A stretch of DNA of 64,000 nucleotides, from assembly GCA_963820965.1 (NCBI GenBank), contig CAWGCC010000032.1:1-64000 (forward strand), written 5' to 3'. Positions within the stretch are counted from its first letter, which is position 1. Every line of letters begins with the position of its first letter. The notes under the pieces were generated by a model. The model was not told the DNA's origin, made no database searches, and worked only from the letters and a program-made list of their open reading frames with translations. A program made the translations under genes and the position numbers. Positions 26,643 through 33,440 of the stretch are shown piece by piece. Source of the DNA: DATEDA01 sp963820965. Its GTDB lineage: Bacteria; Pseudomonadota; Gammaproteobacteria; Burkholderiales; SG8-39.

Positions 26643-26912
26643 ATGAAGAAGGCTAAGTCACGCGTCGCAGACATCCGCACGGAGTACAAGCGCTCGGACC
26701 TTGGTCCTGGCGTGCGCTGCAAGTTCTACGCTCAATATCAGAAAGGCCACAACCTGGTTCTGCTCAAGCCCGATGTGAAAGCTGCGTTTCCCACCGATGA
26801 AGCGGTCAATGAAGCCCTCCTGTCTTTGGTTCGCCTCGCGCGCGCGACGCGACGCCCAACCCGGCGTTCGAGCGGCCGCGCCGCAAAAGCCGCGGCGCGC
26901 CGCTCAACTTAG
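26643..26912 (+). CDS. Cassette 9: small conserved hypothetical protein
   Basis: From ATG 26643, 89 residues: MKKAKSRVADIRTEYKRSDL, GVRCKFYAQYQKGHNLVLLK, FPTDEAVNEALLSLVR. The pattern (EY..., KYY, NLVLLKPDV, F...VNEAL) is that of short proteins often encoded beside PIN-like or BrnT-like toxins, so it may be an orphan antitoxin; this is inference. The last 20 codons (ARATRRPTRRSS...) are translated attC sequence. An upstream in-frame extension to 26481 is possible but has no ribosome site. Confidence 0.6.
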   Translation: MKKAKSRVADIRTEYKRSDLGPGVRCKFYAQYQKGHNLVLLKPDVKAAFPTDEAVNEALLSLVRLARATRRPTRRSSGRAAKAAARRST

Positions 26913-26923
26913 GCGGTTTGGGC
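26854..26923 (+). repeat. attC site 10
   Basis: R'' GCCCAAC at 26854-26860; right core GTTTGGGC (one extra T) at 26916-26923. Arms GAGCGGCCGCG and CGCCGCTC pair. R'' does not complement its cassette's start (GTTGATA), one of the exceptions in the array. Confidence 0.72.
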
Positions 26924-26993
26924 ATCAGGAAAGTGAAGGGCTGTGGCGCTCGTGGCATGCCGCTAGATTTGAGTCAGAAGAGGAGCGAAACCC

Positions 26994-27350
26994 ATGAAGA
27001 GATTCCTGGCCATCTACATCGGCACGGAAGCCGCGCTCGAGAAGGCGCAGTGGAAGAAGCTGGACGAGGAAAAGCGCAAGGCGTTGCAGGCTTCGGGCGT
27101 CAAGGCCTGGATGGAATGGGGGATGGCCAATTCGGCGGCCATCGTCGATCAAGGAAGTCCTCTGGGGAAGACGAAGCGCGCGTCTTCACAGGGAATTGCG
27201 GATATCAAGAACAGCATGACGGGGTACGTGATCGTTCAAGCCGAGTCTCACGAAGCTGCTGCAAAGCTGTTCGAGGATCACCCACATTTCACGATCTTCC
27301 CCGGCGACTCGGTGGAGATCATGGAGTGTCTGCCGCTTCCGCGGCAGTGA
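26994..27350 (+). CDS. Cassette 10: YCII-like domain protein
   Basis: 118 residues: MKRFLAIYIGTEAALEKAQW, a charged helix, GMANSAAIVDQGSPLGKTKR, MTGYVIVQAESHEAAAKLFE, PHFTIFPGDSVEIMECLPLP. This is the dimeric ferredoxin-like alpha+beta fold of YCII-related proteins. No enzymatic role is established. Followed by a non-coding tail that contains part of another gene. GAAACCC precedes the ATG; the ribosome site GAGGAGCG is at about 26981. Confidence 0.75.
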   Translation: MKRFLAIYIGTEAALEKAQWKKLDEEKRKALQASGVKAWMEWGMANSAAIVDQGSPLGKTKRASSQGIADIKNSMTGYVIVQAESHEAAAKLFEDHPHFTIFPGDSVEIMECLPLPRQ

Positions 27351-27406
27351 CGCATTCCTCAGCGCAGGCGAGTGAGATCAGTCGCGGAGCAACCCGAGCG
27401 ACGATC

Positions 27407-27559
27407 GAGGACAATGACCAGGACCGGCTACACGTCCGCGACGATTATCTCGCCGCGCAACCCGCGCCGGCTCGATCCGCGCTCAAGCGCGTGCGCGTGA
27501 CGATTCTCGAAGCGCTGCCCGGCGCCACTGAAGGAATCTCACACCAGGTGGACGATGAT
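27407..27559 (+). pseudogene. N-terminal fragment of a DUF1801-like gene read into attC 11
   Basis: The frame reads RDDYLAAQPAPARSALKRVR and VTILEALPGATEGISHQV, the usual start of DUF1801 proteins (VDDYLAAQP, LERVRA.I...LPGAEE.ISYQ). It then runs straight into the R'' box of attC 11. Only about 45 residues of roughly 120 remain. This suggests that an attC replaced the rest of the gene, or that a cassette captured a gene fragment. Confidence 0.5.
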
Positions 27560-27639
27560 GCCCAACCCGGCGATGCACCGGGACCTCGCTGCAGCGGGCT
27601 TCGCCCGCTTTCGCGGGCCGGTGAACTCTGGCGTTATGC
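27560..27639 (+). repeat. attC site 11
   Basis: R'' GCCCAAC at 27560-27566; right core GTTATGC at 27633-27639; hairpin AGCGGGCTTCGCCCGC/GCGGGCCGGT. 80 bp. Confidence 0.85.
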
Positions 27640-27650
27640 GTTATCAAGAA

Positions 27651-28193
27651 ATGGCTAATGAGCGGCCACGCTGGCCCGATTCCCTTCCGCCTCCGGTGAG
27701 AGTTGAGACCCGTGCGCGTGTGATCTGCATGCCCCCTTCTGACTTGGCTAGCGAATCGGATGTCGCAAAGCTCGTGCATGACATGTTCTGGTTTCCTGAC
27801 GATCGCTACTACATCTTCGCGAAGCATGACCAGGGAGTCGGCAAAGATCTCTCGGCTGCACTCGAAGAGTCTGGAGTGGAGGCGAAGATCACGGAATCCT
27901 TCTTTTACCGTCATCCCAATCCAGGGCATGAGAACGATTTTGTTCACCTTCCCGTGCACAAGATAAAGAACGAGTGGCACAAGAAGACCGCGGAGAGCGA
28001 AATGTATTCGAGACACACGCTATCCCTCGCCCCGTGGAAACGGACGGAACTGAACTTCACATACTCGGCCCACGCCACGGCATCCGCCATCTCTGCTTCA
28101 AAACCGTTGTTCGAAGCAAGACCTGGGCTTTGGGGCTTCAGCATCAATCTTCCGGTGCTATGGAAAAAGGTTCGCGCTTGGTGGGCAAAATGA
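27651..28193 (+). CDS. Cassette 11: hypothetical protein, 180 aa
   Basis: From ATG 27651 the protein begins MANERPRWPDSLPPPVRVET and includes LASESDVAKLVHDMFWFPDD, YYIFAKHDQGVGKDLSAALE and ENDFVHLPVHKIKNEWHKKT, with a short hydrophobic C-terminal stretch (PGLWGFSINLPVLWKKVRAW). I do not recognise it. An earlier ATG at 27636 lies inside the attC core (GTTATGC) and would add 5 residues. It ends just before attC 12. Confidence 0.6.
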   Translation: MANERPRWPDSLPPPVRVETRARVICMPPSDLASESDVAKLVHDMFWFPDDRYYIFAKHDQGVGKDLSAALEESGVEAKITESFFYRHPNPGHENDFVHLPVHKIKNEWHKKTAESEMYSRHTLSLAPWKRTELNFTYSAHATASAISASKPLFEARPGLWGFSINLPVLWKKVRAWWAK

Positions 28194-28194
28194 C

Positions 28195-28289
28195 GCATAA
28201 CCCGCGGCTCAAGCGGACCGCCCAACAGCGTTGCTGTTGGGTTCCCTCGCGGCTCCGCCGCTCGGCGGCCGCTTAGCCGGACGTTAGAC
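28195..28289 (+). repeat. attC site 12
   Basis: R'' GCATAAC at 28195-28201 is the exact complement of its cassette's unusual start GTTATGC at 27633. Right core GTTAGAC at 28283-28289. The inner hairpin CCCAACAGCG-TTG-CTGTTGGG is strong. 95 bp. Confidence 0.9.
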
Positions 28290-28299
28290 GTCCCTCGTA

Positions 28300-28815
28300 A
28301 TGAAGCAACTCCACCGACTTATGTTCCTGCAGGGAGGACTGTGCTTCTTCTGTAAAGAGCCGCTGACTGCTGCTGACGCCAGCGTCGAGCATCTCCTCGC
28401 AAGCGCAAATGGTGGGAGTAACAGCGAGGAGAACTGCGTCGCTTGCTGCAAGTCGCTCAATGCCATATTCGGGCATAAGTCGCTCAAAGAGAAGCTTCAG
28501 GTCGTTCTCAATCAGAAAGGTCAGTTCAAGTGTCCGAAGGGAGCGGCGAGCGCGCAGCCGATGTTGTCAATCGAGGCGGCCCCGGGTCATGCAACATCGG
28601 GCGATAGACTCGCTCTCGTAGTCGCAGACCTCCAAAAGAGAGGCTCCGCGAGACCTCGTAAACTCACCACTCTGCGGAATACGATAAATGCTGTGTTTCA
28701 GAAGCAGCTGACCGAACAGGAGATCTCGTCGCTGATAGATCAATTGCAGGCGCAAAAGGTTATCGTGGTGAGCGACACCAAAGTAACTTATGAATTTCCG
28801 CAGAAAGACGTCTAA
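28300..28815 (+). CDS. Cassette 12: HNH-type nuclease-like protein
   Basis: 171 residues. The N-terminal zinc/HNH module is C15-x2-C18 (LCFFCKEPL), E30-H31 (ASVEHLLASANGGSN), N45-C46 and C49 (ENCVACC), then N54 and H59 (LNAIFGHKS). This is a compact HNH fold with a cysteine zinc knuckle. The C-terminal 90 residues (ALVVADLQKRGSARPRKLTT, TEQEISSLIDQLQAQKVIVV) look like a small winged-helix domain. A DNA-cleaving or defence role is possible but inferred. The stop TAA overlaps a remnant R'' box. Confidence 0.75.
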   Translation: MKQLHRLMFLQGGLCFFCKEPLTAADASVEHLLASANGGSNSEENCVACCKSLNAIFGHKSLKEKLQVVLNQKGQFKCPKGAASAQPMLSIEAAPGHATSGDRLALVVADLQKRGSARPRKLTTLRNTINAVFQKQLTEQEISSLIDQLQAQKVIVVSDTKVTYEFPQKDV

Positions 28816-28816
28816 T
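28810..28816 (+). repeat. Remnant left box of attC 13 (right end of the array)
   Basis: GTCTAAT at 28810-28816 matches, except the last base, the complement of GTTAGAC that starts the HNH cassette (28283). The rest of this attC is absent, so the array is cut here. Confidence 0.5.
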
Positions 28817-29044
28817 CGGGTAAGGACCGGCTTTTGACCGCTCCCACACCACCCGGCATGCGGGTCCGCACCGGGCGGTTCATGAAGAGGTTGGACACGC
28901 CGACCCTCGTCTTGCGTTGCTTGCGCCTCTGTCCATCGCCGCGGCGAAGCCGGTGGTCCATGCGATGCAGCGGCCTCCCCTCATAGCGGGCTGTCGCCCG
29001 CTGTTTCGCCGCCTCTGATCGCGAGCGCTTTGGCCCAGAAATCT
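28817..29044. other. Non-coding junction after the cassette array
   Basis: 228 bp without a supportable gene. A strong hairpin lies at 28852-28875 (CCCGG-CAT-GCGG-GT-CCGC-A-CCGGG), within CCACACCACCCGGCATG...GGGCGGTTC. From memory this resembles sequences near group II intron ends, some of which insert in attC sites; I could not confirm it. A second hairpin AGCGGGC-TGTC-GCCCGCT is at about 28985-29002 but has no GTTRRRY core, so it is not called as an attC. Confidence 0.3.
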
Positions 29045-29971
29045 ATGCGACGGCTCAGTGCTCTGATCGCGTTCCTGGTCCTCGGCGCTGCAGCCTATGG
29101 GCAGACGTTTCCGGAACCTCGGACGATAGCGATCAACGATCGAGTCTACGTTCTTCTCGGACCCGTTCAACACGCGAACCAGCTCAACCAAGGCTACATG
29201 ATCAATTCGACGGTGATCGTGGGCGACAACGGGGTGATCCTTATCGACTCCGGCGGCACGGCCGAGGTGGGCCGACATATCGCGAGCGCCGTACGCCGGA
29301 TCACGGACAAGCCGGTGACCCACGTCGTGAACACGCACCACCACGGCGACCACTACCTGGGAAACGTTGCGTTCGAGGGCGCCACCTTCATCAGCTCCGC
29401 GATGTGCCGCAAGATGGTTCTCGAAACCGGCGACGAGTGGCTCAGGATCATGGAGCGAGCCATCGGGCATGCGCTCCCCGGGACGAAGCCGCTAGCGGCC
29501 GAGGTCACCTACCCCGAGGGTACGAGAACGGAAACGTACGTTCACGGCGTGCGACTGGTGTTTTGGGTTCCCCGCGGATCGCACACCATCGGCGACCTGC
29601 TGGTCCATCTGCCCGACGACAAGGTGCTGATCGCTGGCGACGTGCTCGTCAGTCGGGTCGTTCCGACATTGCAGGATGGATTCGTGAGGAACTGGATCCG
29701 CACGCTCGACGAGATGCAAGCGCTCGGCGCCGTGCATTTCGTGCCGGGCCACGGAGACCTCATGACGCTCGATGACGTCGCTGTCCTGCGCGACGCCATG
29801 CTCCGCTTCTATTCCGGCGTCAGGCAAGGCTTTCGAAGCGGTCAGAGCGAGGACGAGATCCGCAGGTCGCTGGATCTTTCGATGTGGGACCAGCTGGAGC
29901 GCTCGCATGTCATCGGCAGAAACGTCAATCGCGCGTACCTGGAGGTCGAGGCAGCTAGCTTTGACGAATGA
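29045..29971 (+). CDS. Secreted metallo-beta-lactamase-fold hydrolase
   Basis: From ATG 29045, 308 residues with a signal peptide (RRLSALIAFLVLGAAAYG, cleavage near residue 20). The MBL motif is H98-x-H100-x-D102-H103 (NTHHHGDHYLGN). Further ligands are H184 region (RGSHTIGDLLVHLPDDKVLI, with D in AGDVL) and PGHGD near residue 240. The domain order fits the SoxH-like/quinoprotein-relay and B3-like environmental MBL proteins. Substrate unknown. A TTG at 29030 would add 5 residues. The gene is outside the cassette array and returns to the high GC of the chromosome. Confidence 0.85.
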   Translation: MRRLSALIAFLVLGAAAYGQTFPEPRTIAINDRVYVLLGPVQHANQLNQGYMINSTVIVGDNGVILIDSGGTAEVGRHIASAVRRITDKPVTHVVNTHHHGDHYLGNVAFEGATFISSAMCRKMVLETGDEWLRIMERAIGHALPGTKPLAAEVTYPEGTRTETYVHGVRLVFWVPRGSHTIGDLLVHLPDDKVLIAGDVLVSRVVPTLQDGFVRNWIRTLDEMQALGAVHFVPGHGDLMTLDDVAVLRDAMLRFYSGVRQGFRSGQSEDEIRRSLDLSMWDQLERSHVIGRNVNRAYLEVEAASFDE

Positions 29972-30130
29972 CCGTTGCTCGTCGTGCTCCCGTCCTTCGA
30001 TGCCCGCCTTGCGGGCGCTCGAGCGCCGCCCCGATCGAGTAATCTCTTTCATCAAGCGGACTGCCCCTGAGCCATGCTGCGGCGCACCGGCCGGCGTGGC
30101 GACAACCGAGAAACGACAGGAGTGGGAGAG

Positions 30131-31204
30131 ATGAACCTCACGAAACCGACTGCCCGCGCAATGTGGATCCTCGCGTTCGCGCTGACCGCCCTTCCCGCCC
30201 TCGCCGCCGACTACCCGGCGCCGAAGGAAGGGAGCTGGGTGGTGCGCGACTTCCGCTTTCACACCGGCGAGGTGCTGCCCGAACTGCGACTGCACTACAC
30301 GACCGTGGGTGCGCCCACCGGCGAGCCGGTGGTCATCCTGCACGGCACGACCGGATCGGGCGCCGCCATGCTCTCGCCCGCGTTCGCCGGCGAGCTCTTC
30401 GGCCCCGGCCAGCCGCTCGACGCCAGCCGCTACTACATCATCCTGCCGGACGCCATCGGCACCGGCAAATCGAGCAAACCTTCGGACGGCCTGCGCGCGA
30501 GCTTTCCGAAGTACAACTACGACGACATGGTCGCTGCCCAATACCGGCTGGTCACGGAGCACCTGGGCGTCCGCCACCTGCGGCTGGTGCTGGGGAACTC
30601 GATGGGCGGCATGCAGACCTGGATCTGGGCCCAGAAATATCCGGACTTCATGGACGTCGCGGTGCCGATGGCGTCGCTGCCGACCGAGATGTCCGGCCGC
30701 AACTGGATGATGCGCCGCCTGATCATCGATTCGATCCGCAACGACCCGGAGTGGATGAACGGCAACTACACCAGGCAGCCACGCAGCGTGCAGTTCGCCT
30801 CGGTGTTCTTCGCCATCGGCACGAACGGCGGGAATCAGGGGCTCTACAAGGCAGCGCCGACGCGCGAGAAAGCCGACCAGCTGCTGAACCAGCGCCTGAC
30901 CGCGCCGTTTCGCGGCGATGCCAACGACCACCTGTACCAGTGGGACTCTTCGCGCGACTACGACGCCTCTCCGGGCCTGGAGCGCATCCAGGCGGTGCTG
31001 CTGGCGATCAACTCGGCGGACGACGAGCGCAACCCGCCGGAGCTCGGCCTGCTGGACCGCGAGATCAAGCGCGTGAAGAACGGCCGCGTGCTGCTGATCC
31101 CCGGGAGCGACCAGACCGTGGGCCACGGCACCACCGGCCAGGCGAGATTCTGGAAGCAGGCATTGGGAGAGCTGCTGCAAACCGCGCCGCGGCGCGCGCA
31201 ATAG
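30131..31204 (+). CDS. Exported alpha/beta hydrolase of the homoserine O-acetyltransferase (MetX)-like group
   Basis: From ATG 30131 (after GGGAGAG), 357 residues with a signal peptide (ALTALPALA/AD, about residue 26). The body has the MetX-like hallmarks VVILHGTTGSGAAMLSPAFA, PLDASRYYIILPDAIGTGKS, the nucleophile elbow GNSMGGMQTW, the acid near LIPGSDQT and the histidine in VGHGTTGQ. True MetX enzymes are cytosolic. The signal peptide suggests a periplasmic esterase or hydrolase that only shares the fold. It may form an operon with the following gene (31 bp gap). Confidence 0.8.
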   Translation: MNLTKPTARAMWILAFALTALPALAADYPAPKEGSWVVRDFRFHTGEVLPELRLHYTTVGAPTGEPVVILHGTTGSGAAMLSPAFAGELFGPGQPLDASRYYIILPDAIGTGKSSKPSDGLRASFPKYNYDDMVAAQYRLVTEHLGVRHLRLVLGNSMGGMQTWIWAQKYPDFMDVAVPMASLPTEMSGRNWMMRRLIIDSIRNDPEWMNGNYTRQPRSVQFASVFFAIGTNGGNQGLYKAAPTREKADQLLNQRLTAPFRGDANDHLYQWDSSRDYDASPGLERIQAVLLAINSADDERNPPELGLLDREIKRVKNGRVLLIPGSDQTVGHGTTGQARFWKQALGELLQTAPRRAQ

Positions 31205-31235
31205 TCCCGCCGGACGCACGAGCCGGCGGCTGCTG

Positions 31236-31628
31236 ATGGCGAAAGGCATCGACTTCGAAGCCGCCGCCGTCTCGGTGGAAGAGGACGAGCACCTCTGGCG
31301 CGTCGGGTTCGCCGATGCCGAGTTCAACGCCGGGCGGTACCTCCTCCTCCAGCGCGGCAAGGCCCCCGACGCCCAGGATGTCGAGCTCGGTCTGGACGGG
31401 TACAGCGTCGAGGTGAACGACCCGGCCAACGCGTGCTACGGCGGCGTCGAGCTCTTCGAGCTGTTCCGGGATCACGCCGTCGTGACGTTCGAGGAAGACG
31501 CGATACCGGGTCTCGGGAGTGCGCTCGTCGTCAGGTTCGCGCTGCGCGGAAAACAGCGCGAGCAGCTCCGCGGGTGCCTCGCGAAGATCTTCGACGGCTA
31601 CGGGTGCTTCCTCGACGCCGACAGATAG
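31236..31628 (+). CDS. Imm10-like immunity-family protein
   Basis: 130 residues: AAAVSVEEDEHLWRVGFADA, GRYLLLQRGKAPDAQDVELG, DGYSVEVNDPANACYGGVEL, FELFRDHAVVTFEEDAI, ALVVRFALRG. The pattern YLLLQR, E(D)xELG, N(D)...GYGG matches the Imm10 family of polymorphic-toxin immunity proteins from memory. No toxin gene is next to it, so it may be an orphan immunity gene or have another role. Confidence 0.6.
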   Translation: MAKGIDFEAAAVSVEEDEHLWRVGFADAEFNAGRYLLLQRGKAPDAQDVELGLDGYSVEVNDPANACYGGVELFELFRDHAVVTFEEDAIPGLGSALVVRFALRGKQREQLRGCLAKIFDGYGCFLDADR

Positions 31629-31670
31629 CCCGACCGCTGATGGCCGCATAATCGGCTGCATGAGCGACCG

Positions 31671-32693
31671 ATGGAAAGCATCCCGCCGCGCAGGCACCTC
31701 GTCGAGCTGACCGACGCGCAGTCGGTCATGGTGCTCGGCGCGCTGCACCGGGTCGCCGCCGCCGGCGGCGGGGCCTTGACCGAGGTCGACCGCCGGGCGC
31801 TCGACGCGTTCGACCGGTTCGTGCTGCGTCGCGACCCCGCGCGCGACGCCGGCACCCTCCCCGACCCGTCGCCCGCCGAGCTCGCCGCGGCGCTGCGCGA
31901 CCGCGACACCGCGACCCACGTCGTGCAGTTCCTGTTGGTGATGGCCCTGGTGGACGGCGTCGTCGACCAGGCGAGGATCCCGGCCGTCGTCGCCTATGCC
32001 GCGGCGCTCGGCGTCCACGAGGATGCCGTCCGGCAGCTCGCCGAGCTGGGCCGCGGCAACCTCGCGTGGGTGCGCGCGGACGTGCAGCGGCGCAACCTCC
32101 AGAGCATCACCGGCCGCGAGCTCGACATCCCGATCGACGAGTGGATCCTGCCGTATCGCGGCGACCGCGCCGATGCGCCGCTCGCCGCGCGGTACCACGC
32201 GCTCGGAGCGCTGCCGTCGGGCACGCTCGGCCGCACGTTCTTCGAGTTCTATCGTGCGAACGGCTTCGCGTTTCCCGGCGAGCCCCAGGGTCTGAACGAG
32301 CGCTTCGCCGCGCCCCACGACACGACCCACGTCCTGTCGGGCTACGACACCTCGCCGCAGGGGGAACTGCTCGTCTCCACGTTCACCGCGGGCATGCACC
32401 CGCGCGAGCCGATGTCGGGGCACATCCTGCCGGTGATCATCAGCTGGCATCTGGGGATCGAGCTGGTGCGCTTCGCCGGTGCGGTCACCGGCCAGCTCGA
32501 CCCGGAGAAATTCTGGGTCGCGTGGGAGCGCGGCGCCGAGGTCGGGGTCGACGTGTTCGGCGACTCGTGGGACCTGTTCGGCGCGGCCGCGGAGCCGCTC
32601 GCAGCCGTGCGGGCCGCCTACGGCGTGCCGGCGCTCGACCCGGCGTACGCGGCGCACGGAGAGACCCCGCCCTGGTATCGCCCGGTCGCATGA
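31671..32693 (+). CDS. TerB-like N-terminal region joined to a Coq4-like metal-binding domain
   Basis: 340 residues. The N-terminal part (about 70-135) is helical with a TerB-like look (VVQFLLVMALVDGVVDQARI, AALGVHEDAV). The C-terminal part (about 170-330) has LPSGTLGRTFFEFYRANGFA and then H216-D217-x2-H220-x11-E232 (PHDTTHVLSGYD...GE), exactly the HDxxHx11E signature of Coq4, the ubiquinone-biosynthesis decarboxylase/hydroxylase scaffold. A C-terminal WHLGIELVRFAGAVTGQLDP and WERGAEVG follow. It overlaps the methyltransferase gene by 4 bp (ATGA), so they are translationally coupled. A role in quinone modification is inference. ATG 31671 follows a weak ribosome site. Confidence 0.65.
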   Translation: MESIPPRRHLVELTDAQSVMVLGALHRVAAAGGGALTEVDRRALDAFDRFVLRRDPARDAGTLPDPSPAELAAALRDRDTATHVVQFLLVMALVDGVVDQARIPAVVAYAAALGVHEDAVRQLAELGRGNLAWVRADVQRRNLQSITGRELDIPIDEWILPYRGDRADAPLAARYHALGALPSGTLGRTFFEFYRANGFAFPGEPQGLNERFAAPHDTTHVLSGYDTSPQGELLVSTFTAGMHPREPMSGHILPVIISWHLGIELVRFAGAVTGQLDPEKFWVAWERGAEVGVDVFGDSWDLFGAAAEPLAAVRAAYGVPALDPAYAAHGETPPWYRPVA

Positions 32694-33421
32694 AGCCCGT
32701 CGAAGCCGACTGGCGCGAGGCAAACCGCCGCTTCTACGACCCGATGTGGACCGACGCGCAGCTGGTCGCGCCGGAGCGCTTCAACACCTGGCCGCTCGTG
32801 CGCTCGCTCGCCGCGGGACCGGGGCTGCGGCTCGAGGTCGGTCCGGGCCTGCGGCCGCGGCTGCCGATCGACGGCACCTGCTTCGTGGACATGAGCGCTC
32901 CCGCGGTCGCGAAGCTCCGCGCGTGCGGCGCGCACGGAGTGGTCGGGCTCGTCTCCGCGCTGCCGTTTCCGGAGCGCGCATTCCGGCTCGTGTGCGCGCT
33001 CGACATCGTCGAGCACGTCGACGACGAGGACGGCGCGCTCGCCGAGCTCGCGCGGGTCGCGGCGCCGGGCGCCGCGCTGCTGCTCTCGGTGCCGCTGCAT
33101 CCGTCGCAGTGGTCGGTATTCGACGACTTGGTCGGCCACCGCCGCCGCTACGAGCCCGACCGGCTGGTGGCCAAGCTCGCCGAGCACGGCTTCGCGGTCG
33201 AGGCAAGCGCCGCCTACGGCATGAAGCCGGACTCGTCGCGCCTGCTCGACCTCGGCATGTGGTCGCTGACCCACCGTCGCAAGCAGGCGATGTGGTGGTA
33301 CGGCCACGTGCTCATGCCGCTCGCCGTGCGGTTCCAGAAGAAGCTGCGGCTCGTCCCGGGCGTGATCGAGACGGACAGGGTGAACGAAATCCTGCTCGTA
33401 TGTCGGCGCAGGGATACGTAG
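32690..33421 (+). CDS. Class I SAM-dependent methyltransferase
   Basis: 243 residues beginning inside the stop of the preceding gene. Motif I is degenerate but present (LRLEVGPGLRPRLPID), followed by CFVDMSAPAVAKLRA, the post-motif VSALPFPERAFRLVCALDIV with EHVDDEDGALAELARV, and LLLSVPLHPSQWSVFDDLVG. This is the methyltransferase_11 type. The acceptor is not predictable; coupling to a Coq4-like protein makes a lipid or quinone acceptor possible. It ends convergent with the endonuclease/phosphatase gene. Confidence 0.82.
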   Translation: MKPVEADWREANRRFYDPMWTDAQLVAPERFNTWPLVRSLAAGPGLRLEVGPGLRPRLPIDGTCFVDMSAPAVAKLRACGAHGVVGLVSALPFPERAFRLVCALDIVEHVDDEDGALAELARVAAPGAALLLSVPLHPSQWSVFDDLVGHRRRYEPDRLVAKLAEHGFAVEASAAYGMKPDSSRLLDLGMWSLTHRRKQAMWWYGHVLMPLAVRFQKKLRLVPGVIETDRVNEILLVCRRRDT

Positions 33422-33440
33422 CGGAGACCGGCCAGGCGGC

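Noticed and set aside
26918..27658. 246-residue frame spanning cassette 10
   Set aside because: It runs across an attC and another phase of the YCII-like gene; only its 27407-27559 part resembles a known family and is listed as a fragment.
18695..28816. CRISPR array
   Set aside because: The repeats are spaced 250-1,200 bp apart, have imperfect palindromes with GTTRRRY cores and are separated by genes; no cas genes.
28985..29002. Additional attC at the right edge
   Set aside because: There is a hairpin AGCGGGC/GCCCGCT but no RYYYAAC or GTTRRRY boxes next to it.
16960..29044. Integron integrase (intI) near the array
   Set aside because: No frame on either strand shows the tyrosine recombinase RHRY pattern or the IntI-specific region.
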